DNA from: Marsupella aquatica
Lineage: Eukaryota > Marchantiophyta
Direction of reading: 5' to 3'
Length of the DNA: 64,000 bases
Assembly (NCBI GenBank): GCA_973895155.1
Contig: OZ316897.1
Span: 7,378,001 to 7,442,000 of the forward strand
Shown here: piece after piece, positions 45,607 through 58,609 of the stretch
Layout: the number at the start of each line of letters is the position of its first letter
Numbering within the stretch: the first letter of the stretch is position 1
Notes under the pieces: model-generated
The model's database searches: none
What the model was told of the DNA's origin: nothing
The model's input: the letters and a program-made list of their open reading frames with translations, nothing else
Made by a program: the position numbers and the translations under genes

Positions 45607-45899
45607 TGTTAGGAATTGACTCAAGTTCCCGACTTTAGTTAGTTTGGCCTTACTAGGGTTAGTTGACCCTTGGTTAGTTTAGAATAAGATCCACTTATTT
45701 AGGCCCACACATCTTAGTCTCATGTGGGGTATAGGTTAGAGGGAGAACATTCTCTCCCTCATTCTTCACATGTTCTTTCTCATGAGCTATGGATCCTTCA
45801 AGAGTTTCTCCATCATTGCTGTCTTGTAGGTGTAGTATGAAATTGTTTGCATTCTCATGTTTCGCATTGCTGCCTAGTCTGAGCTGACGGTTTCCAACA
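45607..45899 (+). repeat. Copia-2 3' LTR
   Basis: 293 bp, starting TGTTAGGAATTG and ending TTTCCAACA. Confidence 0.93.
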
Positions 45900-46212
45900 A
45901 TTATGACTATACCATAGTTAGGGCTAACCTTAGACTAGGTTACCAGTCATGTTGTGCACACACTATACCCAAGCGGTGTTTGCTTGGATAGTGGGAACTC
46001 AGGCTCATTATTTGAAGCTAATTGAGGGATATGAGAGCTTGTGTTGTGGATGCTTGGTATATATGGTTGGTCGGCCTAGAGTGCAGTAAAGCTCTTGTGT
46101 ATTCCCATGGACATAGCCTCATGTGGAGTTAAATCATGTATCTCTCTATTTCGATACTTGTGTATTGGATGGCTCATGAGCTTGCCATTGCGATTGTCAA
46201 CTATACTCAACA
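45900..46212 (+). repeat. Truncated LTR of the Copia-1 family
   Basis: It aligns with the Copia-1 LTR from about its 30th base to its end (CTCAACA), joined head-on to the end of the Copia-2 LTR. No internal Copia-1 sequence follows, so it is a solo or recombinant LTR. Confidence 0.85.
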
Positions 46213-49200
46213 ACCTGGACAATTCTTTTTCTCATTGACATTTGGCCGTTTCCAGGCCAAAATAAATTTTTTCTTAATGACATCCAAGGTGACATGACCT
46301 TTTTTTCTTATTGACACCTTGGGCGACACAACATGTTTTTTTTTCAAACCATCTTGGGCAACACCACATCTGTTATTCCCAACGACATCTTGGGCAACAC
46401 AACATCTAGTTGTTTCACGACATTTATTTGCTTCACGGCATCTTTTGTGCAACGCACAGGTGTTGAGCTAGTATATGCATAATCAAATAAATAGGCAGTC
46501 TTACCTTCACGTAAAGGGTGCTTGGACAATTAAGAGTGCTTGGGCAATTCAAACACTGACTTATCATCTGAGTAATGTCCAATGTACCTGGCTGCAGGAT
46601 TGGATCATAACTTTGTGTTGTAATCTTTGTGATGCAGATTGTATGCAGACCGTATGAAAATGGTTATATGATCAAGGCTAAAAGTGCTGTGGCGAGCTAA
46701 ACCACCAAAAACCTAAAAATCACCCAGACTGCCTTAATGGCAAGCATGAAAGTAGTTGTTCTTGGGGGTTGAAGGGGACTCTTAGGCTTGTGGGGCCTCT
46801 TTGGTTTTCTAGGGGTCCCTCCCATCTTCCTAATCTCTCCCCCCCCAACCCCCCTCCCCCCTCTCTTATTGAGTCTTTTGCCTTTGGGATCTTGTCTCCC
46901 TACTTGTTGGGTTTGTTTTTTGGCAGTTTGATATACAGTGGAGGATCTACCCCATACTTTTGTTTGGCATAGCATTTCTGAGCTTGCATGGGATCTATTT
47001 TAACTGTACATTTTTCACCAGGATGCCTTGGATTTAGAGTTAACAGGCTACAAAGGGCATTTGGGGGATCCGTGCCAAGTGAAAAGATTTTATTAGATGG
47101 AAATCCCATCTAAGCTCGTAGCTCCAAAGATTATTTTTAAAAACTCTAAATCTAACGAAGAATGTGTGTATGAGAAAAACCTACTTTAAGTATTGTCTAC
47201 GTCGCTTAGTTTCGTCAGGTCTAGTGGTCACAAATGTTTCAAAGTACCCATAAGTCCAATCATCTTCTTTCTGCATGAAAGTAGGTTGGCCCAGGTGTTC
47301 CGTTCGTCCACTTTCAAAGTTGGCTTATAGGAGGAAATCTTGTTTGCCCTTTTTCCTTTGTCACGTCACATGATTTCTACTGTCAATCCTCATACATACA
47401 TAACAGTTGTCTTTTCAAGGCTTCACGTTGTTCTATGCTGGATAGGCCAATGGTCGACCATGATGGAACTGGAGCCACTGATGACTTAATAATTAAAATA
47501 ACTGAACAGAATCCAAATAGAAACCAACTTCCAACGAATTGGTACCCATTCCAATCACGATTCCTTCTTCTGTCCTATTCTTTTCATTTCCTCCCAACGC
47601 AGTTTCCCTTTGTTTGCATTTTTTTGAAGAAAACTGGATGTACCACTCCAAATTCCAATTCCAACGATGGTCCCACCCACGCACGAGGACCGCCACCATT
47701 CCATTCCACATGTGAACGACGGCCCCACGCCAAATGTGCCCACACAAGACTGGTGGCAATTGAGGTCTTTCCAATCATGTATTGGAGCTGAGTACCTGTG
47801 ATCCAGATTTGGAATTAGTTTTTCTTTTTTTGATGGGGGTGCATCTGCAATAACGGTGTCACTACAAGAGCCATCATCCTTGCTTTCTGTCAGGGCAGAA
47901 AATCCAGGTGGAAGGAAACCAAAGATTCTTCTTGGACCCAACTGAATAAGGCAAGACATTTGGGGGCCACTGGAGGACGCAACTTTCCTGTCCATTTTAG
48001 GTTGTGTCCATTTTGGGGTCCTGTGGCCAGTGCTCTAAGGCTTTCTGGTCCAGCCCTTAGGTCGTCTTAATCCACCACTGTCCCCCAAGCAAAACTATGG
48101 ATCCAGGTTAGTAACATACGTCAATATTGTTCTAAAGAAAGTCTTAGAAATGCACTATTTTGTACTTCCCAAACCTGATAGAGGGTGGCGGTTGAAGGAA
48201 ACCATGCCTGAAGGACAAGGCTGGGATTTAAGGTCTAGGGTTGAGCAAGGAAAGGCCACCCAATTTAAAACGAGAAAACAAAGCCCCCAAAGGCCAGATC
48301 CTATGGACACAACCATCAAGGTAAACAACAAACAAGACCAGCACGCCCAAACCACCCCAGAGAAACAGGCTCGTCAGTGCTGTGGAAGAACCTCTGCCCA
48401 ACAATAAAGCACTTGCTATGGCACCATCTAACTCCTGGAAGAGAAACCACGAGCAACTTTGATGGTTACAGGCGATGATAGCCTTCATTCAAAGTAGCTC
48501 ATGAGAGGATAGCCCCCTCGAGAAAGCAACGAACTCCCAAAGGAAGCAGAAGTCTTATGCATTAAACTCACGAGGTAGATGAAAAGCTTCCTACTAGTCT
48601 CTTCTTGTGCGACAAGCGCTTTACGGGGATACAAGCATCTGAGGCTGCCCGAGGGTGTTTGTATCCTGTAAAAGCAGTAGAGTATTAGTTCATCTCTGAT
48701 CTGGAAATCGCTGAAAAGTAGATTTTGGAGAGCCCGTCGTTTGTATGTCAATTGCACCACACTCATCCTTAAGAAACATGTTATTCGTCCAAAACATTCT
48801 TCCCAGGCCAAAGGCACGGGGCTACTGCTTGTAGGAGATGAAGCACAGCATATAGAGAGGGAAAGTCCACTCGTGTTACAACATTCCACAATAATTGTTG
48901 GGTATGAACATTCCAAATACCTTCATAACCTCGACCAACTTCTCCATGGTGTAAATTACCCGTCCACTCGTTTTGTCTACCGTCTATTTGATGACTGCTT
49001 TCAGTTACTTGGCAAGGTGAAACTTTGAAACTTTGTGCAGGTGATCAAGCTAGGAAGGTGGATGAGAATCTTCCATTGGTTACAATAGGGGAGTGATCCC
49101 AAATGCATTCAAAATGCTATATTATACAATTGGTGACATCTAGTCGGAGCGAGTCACCTTGTTGACGACACGTTTATTCATCTTCACCTGGCACAGTCAA

Positions 49201-50198
49201 AACGTATGGAACCTCCTGTCACAATCGACACGCTCAGATATGGAGAGTTCCTACGTGAGTACACAGGGTCATGTGCGTTCCAGCTAATGCCTGGGTATGA
49301 TTACTTCAACCCCAAGGGGATGGGCAGACCAAATGCATGAATGAATTTGCATTCCTAAAACGGATCGGATCAAAACTTGAAAAGCGTAGGTCAAATTGAC
49401 CAACCCTCTGTCCCTGCTGAACAAGACTTGCTTCTCACCATGAACCTCGACGGCTCTTGCTGGACGTTTATCCGCACTTACTGAAATTTCATCAGGATGC
49501 GAGGTCCACGTCTGCAAGCGGCTGGAATGACGGACAGATTGCTCTGTGCCAGATTCCAAAAGCCAAGTAATCGTGAAGGTCGAGTGTTCACTCGACTCCG
49601 CGCTGCTTGCTTGAGTTCAGATAAGAGACAGGGACCACGATTCCCTAATATCCGGCTTCCACTTGGTTAAAATACGAGTTCTGTGAATCCACAGAAAATT
49701 GAAATGGTCGGTTGTGTAGTAAGTGCAGCCAAGAAACAGCTCAACGAGTGTCAAGCTGGTCAGAACGGTCAGAGCTCACTGCAGGATGAATCGGAGCTAT
49801 GGTACACTCTAACAATAGATATACACATCCCTATCCTTGATGATGTGCGTAGGGGTCCCAACTCCTCTGCGAGGAGCATCGACAATATCCCTTCCTATTA
49901 CATTTGCTGCAGCACTCGCTTTCCATCACAGTGCTGCTGCCTGCTATGATCTGCTTCAGCTACTTAAAAGGGCGTGGGACATTTGTGAACTGACTTTACG
50001 AATGCTCTCAGCGAGCCTATCTAACTAATTACATCGTTCCAAATTTGTCAAGGAACGGGACTGACTTTCCGCACAGCCCAACATTGGGAGGCCCAAAAAT
50101 CCAGTCCTCCTAAGCTATAAATCTAACTAGCCATTGTTTGTTTTAGTCTGGCAAAAGTGTGAAAAGAATGCCCGAGGGGGAGGGGGTTGAAGTAACTG
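46213..50198. other. Intergenic DNA between Copia-2 and the SMXL gene
   Basis: About 4 kb without a recognised gene. 46213-46450 is a degenerate GACA/TTTTTCTTATTGACA-type repeat that ends in TGTGCAACGCACAGG, similar to TGTGCAATGCACGGG at 39094. The rest has only short frames on both strands (for example 48484-48916 minus), with no domain or conserved motif. The 3' UTR of the SMXL gene probably lies just below 50199. Confidence 0.4.
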
Positions 50199-53100
50199 TT
50201 ATTGATCTAATTCGATCATTCTCGGTAGAAGTCCCACTTTTAACCCTAGGGGAGAGCCCCCGTCCCCAGAAGTCACCGTCAACTTCCTCTCCACACCCAT
50301 CACCTTCACGACGGCATCTGGGTAAAGCAAACCTTTCTCAGCCAGCCCTGACATAGCCCTCATCAGAACATTGTCAACCCAACCCTGAAATAAATCTCGA
50401 TTGGAAAAATTCTCCCAGGCAAAAGATACCATCACCTCCAAAAGTGTTGTGTCAATCTCCACTGGAAAATTCACGGCTTGCACTACATGCTCCAGAGCAA
50501 TCTCGAGCCTTTCCAACACCCAATCTGTGAGGTCCTTCAGATTGAAAGGCTTGAAAACCACGGCTGCATCCAACAGGGTACACATCTCTGCTGGACATTC
50601 GCCCCGAGCACATTCTATCACCTTGGCTGTAAGCTCTTCCAAACTTTCCGGCACTGATGTTGCACAGAGTTCTTCAGTGATACATGGTTCCTCATCCTCA
50701 GACAAGTTCTCGTCAGCAGAAAGATTTAAATCAAGAGAGAAGGCTCTGCCGGGCGAGCTTTCTTCTCTCTTGCATAACTTACGGGGAGGTGATCTTGAAC
50801 CACGTGACAGCACATCTTGTGTAATCGAATCGGTTCTCCGTTTGAACATTGGTGAACCGAAGAGCAGGATGCTTTCTGGAGGCGTCTCCGCTTTGAGAGA
50901 CTTCTGAGGCTGCTGTGTCTTCATGGAATCCACAATCGACAAGACTATTCCCCTCGAGTGCAACACATTTTCGCTAGCTGTGTTATCTACAAACAATCTA
51001 ACCTCAAGGGGGCCAAGTTCAGACAGCTTCTCTTCATCAAACTCAACACCGCTCCGTCCTTGACGGTTTCGGGGGCTACTCAACAAACTCGCACCAGCAC
51101 CACAAGTCATGATGACTATGACATTCGCAAGACTTACCTCCCTACCAATGGAATCTGCCAGTCTCCCTCGCTCCATTGCCTTGATGAGATTCTTCCTCAA
51201 AATGGAATCTGCACAGTTAATATCTTCCAGCAGCACCACCGAGAATGGCTTGCGACGCAAAGCCTCCGCCAACCTGTCGAGAGGGCTTTTGCCTCTGAGG
51301 CTCACGCCGTTGCTATCAGCTGCTAGGATTTCTGTGCTTGGTGGGGTTCGGCCGGAAGCATCAGTCTGCCACCCTGTCACCAGAATTAAGTGTTCTTCGC
51401 GACCGAAGACAAGTTTAGCGAGAGCCTTGGCCACCTCTCGCTTCCCCACGCGGTCTGGACCCAAGAACATGAGCCAGGAGTCAGTTCTGGCGTATGCACC
51501 TGTCTTACGCCCCTCCCCGGAGCGGCACTTCATTATAGTTGCTGCCACAGCTCCCACAGCCTCCTTCTGCCATGAAACTGCATTGCTTAGAGTCCAACAC
51601 AGCCCATTCAGATTCTCTGTATCAGACGACCGCATCACACCCAAGTGGGGTGACATTTTTAAGGCCTTGGGATTAGTATTCGGCTGCTGCAATTTGCAGT
51701 GAAGAGGATGTTGACCTTCTTCCCTAAGATCTCTTGTCGGTGCAACAGGCCCAAGACTTGCGCGACCCAGTGCGAGATCAGTCCCCACTGAGGCATCTTG
51801 ATGACCTGACTTTCCAACCAAAATATTCGGCTTCTTGCTTAGAAGAGGCCCACTGCCAGGATCTCTCCTCATCCAGCTCAACGGTGAACCACCGGACTCA
51901 ACTCCACTCTTAATTTCTGATTCCCCATTCTCAGAACCAATAGACGCCTTGGAGCTGGTTAAGAAATTCGGCATGTTCCCTCTCGCAATCCTTGCATGAA
52001 GTGGTGCCAAATCCAGTAACTTTTCATTCGATATTTTCAACGATTGAGGGGTCCACTTCGACGGAACCGGGCCAGAAAGCATGGGGAGACTCATTCGAGC
52101 GTTCTTCTCATGAGGCGAGACAATCTCTGCAACAGGACTCGCAGAGTGGTCTCGCGAGACTGTAGGCGTGAAACCTCCTTGATGCACATGGTGTGCAAAA
52201 CAATGTTTCTGCCACTTCTGGCGAAGCTCTTCTATTCTTTGTGAGATCAGGTTCTCCTCCTCCTTAACCTGCACAAGTTTCATAGAGAGCTTTAAGTGAT
52301 TTGTACCAGAAACTTTCGTACCGAAACGACACGCCACGTTCCCCATCGTGACAATTGGCTGTACCATGGGCGTCATTCGCTCAGTTCCACGCTTGTGAGT
52401 GCCTTGGGAAACTCATGCGTGGAAACAATCACAATTATCCTGTAGGTTCGCTAGTAGTAGGTCCTAAAAGAAATACTTCAAACGAAACAATGACATCATA
52501 ACTTACCGGAAGTGTGGCACGGCACTTGTCGTTGGGATTTTGGATCCAGGGGAGCTTGGAATAACCGGCAGGACCAGCTAGAGGTTGCCCAGACCCCACA
52601 CACAGAGTCTGCCCTTCCTTCATCAGGATCAAACACTCCTGTTGTAGTTTACTGTTGCAGTCGGGACAGCAATCGTGCTTCTTTAGTCTATTTTGAATCG
52701 GGCCCAACTTCAAGCCGCCTGTCTGACTTAAGAAGGAAATATCCGCATTCATGATGTTGTAGTGGCTGCCGAGTCTACGTTGATATGCGTCAGCACACAT
52801 GCCCACCATACACATATTAGAGAAACTATGACATTTCAAGCTAACGAAAGCATATCAGGGGGTCCTGATGTACATAGCCTTGCGGTTCGAAGGACAACAA
52901 ATGGATCCATCCAAACGGAAGTATCCGAATCTACATAATTAGCATACAGGAATGCTACAACGTTCTTGCGGAACGTCGACCTTACAGACAGCTGGCCGGT
53001 TGGTCGCAGGAATACCGCGTCCTTCTACTTGATCTGGTTGAGACAGCGCTCAACGGAAAGTAACACATAAATAGTAAATAGTCCGAGAGCTTCGCAGAGA

Positions 53101-54685
53101 CGATATCAAGGGTTCTAGCCTTCCATCTCGAATCGACGCAAAACTAGAGGCGCTCTCCGTAAGAGCAGAGTAAAACCTGAAGCGGAATGGCTATGGTACA
53201 AGCGGGGGACAGAGAGAGCAAGACAAACTGTAATGATCGGACGTCTGCTGTATCCTCCAATGACCCCCACGCCATGGACGCACAAAACTGTAGAGGGAGC
53301 ATGCTTGGGAAAATGAGACAGAGAGTGTGAACCAACCTGGGCTGGATTCCAGAACCGGGACTGTCTGGGGTCAGGAGAACGGGATGGAGTCCCAAACTGT
53401 CCAGCAGAATGTGCTTATTAGCTCGCCAGCGTTCCATCGTCTTGGGGGAAACAGAAGCCAGCAACCAAAGACGATTGTGCTCGTTCAAGTTCAGCAGCTG
53501 CTGCAGCTCCTGGAGTAAACGACACGCCATACTATGAGAAGGGTCAAGCAGCCACTGCAAGTCCCCCACCGATAGGATGGCACCTCCGGTTAGCATACAC
53601 CCATCCACGTCCCGCTTCAGCTTTGCTAGCTTCTGCTCGAAAACCTCCTGACTCAAGATTCCCACAGAAAGAGACGTGAACGGCAGATCGAGACGCTGAA
53701 CCCCACGTAAGGATCGAAACTCTCCTCTCGCCAGCCGCTGAGACAACTCCTTCAGTACTAAATTAGGCCCCGACTCACTGACTATAACAGCGTTCCTCTT
53801 CTTAGGGCCAGCGACGAATGTCTCTACAATGTTGCGTATGTCTGCGTCGTGAAGATGGGTCAAAGTGGATCGACCAAGCATCCGAGAGGCCTGCTCTGGT
53901 CTATTCTGATCAAAATGGGATGGTAAGTTAAGCGGGGCCGTGGCAAAGTAGGGGCTTTCCGTCTCAACGAGCACATCCCTACCATTGCTAGCGCCGCTCA
54001 TTCTTCCTCTGTCCAGCAACTTCACATGATTCATGGACGGGTCACCTGCTGAGAATGGGCCAGGAAAGATAGAGTTTCGGAATTGTACACTGCTGAAATG
54101 GGCATTCGAGAGTTGCATACGCCTCAGGCCAGAATTGTCAAAAGTAGGAGGACCAACAGGACCCGCAATTGCAGCTTTGGCCACTGCCTCCTCCATAATG
54201 TTCTTCACAGCTGTGCTCGAAAAGCCTGCCTCCCGAAACACTCGGCTCACGCTCGGATCATCCAAAATGGAAATGGTGAGATGGGCGATCCCAGTCTTCA
54301 CAGCCAGTAGAGGTTGTAAGCTCTGCTCTGGGGTGCCTCTCCGTTCATTGGCATGAGCTCGCTTCAGAGCCGCGCCAAGAGCATTGTTCATGGCTTGATC
54401 CTTGCTTTTCTCCGGATCAGTGGTCATCGGCAACCTGTCTAAAGCCACTTTGAAGCACAAACCTAAGGCATCACATTCCAGAACGTTGGAGCGATCTTCC
54501 ATGGACTGCATGCACGCCTGGTGCAGAGTCTCGCTACGAGTGACGGGATCCAACAGAGCTGCAGCCACATGCAACGGTTGAACCTGCAAATGACCCTTCA
54601 TTTTGGCGTGTTTAATCGCTGTCATGACAATCTGATATGACTCTGGCGATAAGGTCGTCATCTGCGAATTATCTTCTGCTCTCAT
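50199..54685 (-). CDS. SMXL: SMXL/D53-type strigolactone/karrikin-pathway repressor (SMAX1-like)
   Basis: Three exons on the minus strand: 54685-53337, 52840-52507, 52268-50199. The GT-AG introns are 496 and 238 bp, and the product is 1250 residues. N-terminus: a double Clp-N domain (about 1-180; start MRAEDNS, then LSPESYQIVMTAIKHAK, LLAVKTGIAHLTISILDDPS). A D1 ATPase-like part follows in exon 1 (NAVIVSESGPN). Exon 2 has the CCPDC motif seen in this family. D2 region: degenerate Walker A GPDRVGKR (831-838), RGKS (886-889), VVLLEDI, and the EAR motif LDLNL (1073-1077). These proteins are nuclear repressors that bind TOPLESS-type co-repressors through the EAR motif and are degraded through MAX2 after D14/KAI2 signalling. 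RGKS replaces the usual RGKT degron. The start was chosen at the family-conserved MRA; an in-frame ATG 72 codons upstream lacks family similarity. Confidence 0.95.
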
Positions 54686-56560
54686 CGTGGCAATTGTGTT
54701 CTTCTCTCCTGTTTCTGAACCGAGCCTTCCGCAGTGAATCTTTGAAGTTCCCCCCTCTTCAACTAGTAGAGTAGTATAAGGACAACTATTCCAGCTAATC
54801 CACAGCAACTCCAATATCCAAATGTGCACCCTGCGATTCCTCCCACAAACTAAATCTGCAAAAATCAAGGTCTTGCCAATCCCAAAATTCCTTTGCTGCA
54901 CACCTCGGAACTAACCTACTAGCCCTGCCCTCCGCAGGCTTCGCTCAGAAATGGCCACTCCGTAGTACGACGACTACCACCTCAGAAAGTCCCAATCGTA
55001 TACACCGATAACCACACACCCTGCCGTGCAATCGCACAGCACCAAACGGATCTGTGAGGTCGTTAAGGATCAGGATGGAAGAGTTGGAAAGAGGTAACCC
55101 CTTGCCCTCCACCTGCTGTCGCATGCCATTCCTCGGTAGTGAAATTCAGCTTCACCTGACTAACCACCTTGGATGCCATTCTACCTGGAAACCTGATGTT
55201 CGTTTGATTCCTCCCTTCATGCACACCTCACTCTTTTCCTCCCTCTCACCCTGCTGCAGCACACCTAGGGAGCTTGAAGTGGAGAAGATGACCGCGACAC
55301 CTCCCTCACTAAGTGAATCCCTTTGCCCTCTCGATGCGAAGGTTTTCCAGAATCCCAGAGGCTGTCGAGGACCAGGCAAGACCAAAGGTTATGCCCGACT
55401 CCTCTCTACTCCGCCATATTCCGACAACACTCGAAGATCTGGAGGATCACCAGCTAGTCAGCCGCTGATAATGACAATAACAGAGCTCATTTGACCCTTC
55501 CTCACTTTCCAAGCGCGACAACTTGCAAAAATATCGAAGAACATCCCAACATACAGCAATCGCCATCCATCTCGATGCTGCTGATTTGCTTCGACCGCTC
55601 AATCGACAAATCCACCACTCTCCCCCTTGGGCCCCTACAGACGATAGAAATCTTCCCTCTCGGAGAACGACAACTGGATCCCGCAGGATTAGGTCCTGTC
55701 CCAAGACCAACCAAGGCCCCAATCTCGAACCTCTGTTCCCTTCCTTTTTGCAATTTCGTCTTTGCCTACTTTGCTCGCTCTCTCGCTCCTTGTCCGTCAC
55801 GTGGCTGCTCTGATCACCTTCTGCGCCTCTTCAGCTCGATCAGCCTCATTGCCTGCTGTGCTTTGCCTCGCGTACCGTCACGTCAATCACCACCTGCCCC
55901 CTCTCCGCTCTCTTACCTTTCTACAGTCCGCTCTCTCTTGCAGGAAATCTGGAAAGCTTTGCCACCTCGAGTGCTGCTTTCCTTTACTTTCCGTTGCTTT
56001 CCCAAGTTGCGAGAGCTGCTTTCCTTATCTGGAAAGCTTCGCTACCTCGAGTGCCTGCTTTCCTTTGCTTTCCGTTGCTTTCCCGAGTGACGAGAGCTGC
56101 TTTCCTTTGCTTTCGCGTCTGCTTTCCTTTGCGCTTCGCTTCAGCTATGGTCACTCGTGGTTGGTGGGCTCAGAGTCTCGACGGCCGAGCAATGGTTAGC
56201 AGGCACACAGGCAGCGCTGGCTCTTGTTACTTTACACGCGGGGAAAGGAGATCTCATCTGGGTTCCGTCTCGCGTTTCCTCACGTCCATCATTATTGGCT
56301 TGTTGCCACTCTCTACCATCCCCCACGACCATATCGGTGGACATTGCTGCTGCTTCAACCATTGCCACCCATCCATTCACCCTTGTGCCACTTCCCTTCC
56401 GGCCCCTCCTCGCTTTCAAAATTTTGCTGTTCGCTCCAGTGTGCAGTCCAACAGTTCTTTGGGCCACACACTCTGGTCCTACTCCCTCTTTCTTGGGTGG
56501 GGGCCGCAACTTTCAAACCATGAGACCTCCATCTTATTAGTTAATTGTGCTTAGTTTCGT
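54686..56560. other. SMXL upstream region: 5' leader and CT-rich tracts
   Basis: The region contains the SMXL 5' UTR and promoter. Seen from the plus strand it is CT-rich (55490-56550), so on the gene's strand it is GA-rich. Several long overlapping frames on both strands come from this composition. A tandem duplication lies at 55949-56110. Confidence 0.5.
55949..56110. repeat. Tandem duplication, about 80-bp period
   Basis: TCTGGAAAGCTTYGCYACCT begins each copy (55949 and 56029), followed by CTTTCCGTTGCTTTCCC and GAGAGCTGCTTTCCTT. Confidence 0.8.
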
Positions 56561-58609
56561 AGCCTTATTGTACATCTTCAGCGCAGAGCATCCGGGATCG
56601 GGATGACTGGACTGGTAAAAGTTACAGACAATCAAACTTAGTGTGAACGGAGACAAGACTTGTAGTGAAGAAATATTAACTTTTCATGACGTTAAAAACA
56701 CGAAAACGGTCGTGTGAAGTCTCATTTGCTTTCGTAGGCCTGACAGTCTCAAGTGCAAACCACCGCAATGTGCCCCCCCCAGACCTACTCTTACTCCAAG
56801 TTGTGCAGCTTTCTCAAAGGCAGTTTCTTCTCAACACTTTGAAAGAAAGAGCGTGAAACATAGCAGGATTTTGCCAGGCCCTCGCATTGCTACTGTAATC
56901 TACTTTGCCAGTAACACGACAATCCACCAAACAAAGGAAGTAATTTAACTAGTTCAGCAATAGTGACAAAACTCCGTAGACAGGCCAATGAACAGGAAAT
57001 GGCACCTAAGAGTGGGTCTGGTTTTGGTGACAGGATACCTGACTTTCCGGATATTCCAGCAAACAATGACACAGAAATGTGCTCTAGAGTAAAACTAGTC
57101 TTGTAGAGGAACATGTGCTCCCACTAGTCTTGCGGACGAGCCTCAACAAAAATGTGTGTGCTCCTACTAGTCTTGTAGAGGAGAGTCAACAAAAATGTGT
57201 GCGTGACTGCGTGCTAACCTTGTGGACCAGGTCTTCCTCCTGGCTAGTGCACAAAGTACTTACACCAAGTGAGTGGGTCAGTTCTGATAATGAACACATT
57301 ATTTTAAGATATATGGGATAGGTGGGGAGTGTGATTGCGAAGGTCTGGGACACCTGGGCTTTACAGAACCAGAGAGGAGCTAAGAGACTTTGACAGTGTC
57401 ATACAAAGGTTGCTACAACAGCGTGTGATCAAACCTGAGCCCATGATAGAGCGCACCAGAGTAGAACAAAAAGTTATGCAACTACGTCAGAAGTTGAGAA
57501 AATTGATGTAGGCGCACGAACTATCTGGGATGAGATCTCGTCTTCTTGATGTTTCCGCTCACGAGAATATGCTCGAATTCGCAAGACCTCAGCACGAGCA
57601 TCACGTTTCGAGTATGATGTCAACGAGGGGATTTCTCCAAAGTATAAGCATGGATTTGCTTTTATACAAAGAAAGTGTCTAATTGCCTTTCGTTGCGAGA
57701 ACGGATTCGAAGCTACTGTAGGTAGCTTTGGGACGATATATTTCCGTGGAATGGGAGAAAAAACGGAACGAGAGCCTTTTCAGAGATAAAGCTTTCCGAC
57801 CAGATGGATGAACACAACCTCACTTTTCATCTTTAAGCCGGAGAAAACGAAAATAGCAAAGTGACTCCAATCTGTAAAGGCACGCCCATTGGGTGTGGTA
57901 GTTGTCAAATCTTTGCCACAAAGCGGACACAAGTCTGTGACAGTATTTTATTCCATTGTTTCCTCTTTCGGTTCTTTTGGGGTCTGCGATTGTCCTCTTC
58001 TTTTGGGGTTTGATTTTGTCCTATGTGAATCTTTTTTGAGGTTTCTCCACTTTACTTTGTTTTGCCCTTTTTTTACATTGGTTCTTTTTCCCTATCAGTG
58101 GACAAAAAGCGCAGACAAGAGTGATATTGAATTATCCAAACTTGCGACCATACCCTGCCACCTTATAAGTAATGGTGATGGTAATTCGAGAGCATGATGT
58201 TTTAATGCCAAAGGTGCTCTCTAAGCACACAGCTGTGTTCTGAATTTGGAGTGTTCAGGTTTTGCGTCATTTTCTTTTGGGCATAGGCGGGCACAAGCTT
58301 TTGTGAATTTAGGCAGAGGAGATGGCAATTTCTCATGGGTTTAGGCAGAGGCCAGAGTTTATGATGTGGGATGATACTGAAGGATGCAGCAAGTGACAGT
58401 TGGGATTGCTAGGATGTGAAGAGCACCAGTCCAGACACCTCATTAGTTTCTTCATCTTTTTTTATAATTTTTGGAGTATATAATCGACCAAATCGCAGGG
58501 AGTGGCAGTTTATGGTATAGCTTCAAGACCCCTTGATTGCTGCAGTTTAGTGCAAAGTGGAGGACAGAGGCAGTTCACCCCCAGTGGTACTTCCAGTGTT
58601 TGTAGGTTG
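56561..58609. other. Intergenic DNA; one possible exon and one tandem repeat
   Basis: No complete gene recognised. 57094-57206 is a three-copy degenerate tandem repeat starting ACTAGTCTTG. 57335-57511 is a possible exon (separate entry). Confidence 0.4.
57335..57511 (+). other. Possible terminal exon, product unknown
   Basis: Open for 58 codons to TAG, with coding-like composition: charged, helical and rich in Glu/Arg/Gln (EELRDFDSVIQRLLQQRVI and VEQKVMQLRQKLRKL). A CGAAG|GT-type site at 57341 could be a splice or chance site. No upstream exon is identifiable and no domain recognised, so it may be a gene fragment captured by a transposon. Confidence 0.25.

Larger units (their letters stand above)
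39419..45899 (+). mobile_element. Copia-2: Ty1/Copia element with both LTRs and two nested insertions
   Basis: LTRs 39419-39713 and 45607-45899 are near-identical (about 294 bp, TGTTAGGAATTGAC...TTTCCAACA). Order: gag, protease, integrase, RT, RNase H, the Copia order. All modules carry stops or frameshifts. Two small transposons (42740-43028 and 44883-45323) lie inside pol; without them it is about 5.7 kb, a normal Copia size. No target duplication flanks it, and the right flank is a Copia-1-type LTR lacking its first bases. Confidence 0.93.

Noticed and set aside
48484-49028. Opposed frames of 143 and 95 codons as genes
   Set aside because: No domain, no splice context and no codon bias on either strand.
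50401-51702. Plus-strand frames of up to 197 codons
   Set aside because: Antisense shadows of the SMXL third exon.
55491-56554. Overlapping long frames on the plus strand upstream of SMXL
   Set aside because: Several frames are open at once because the DNA is CT-rich. Translation is low complexity and includes the tandem repeat.
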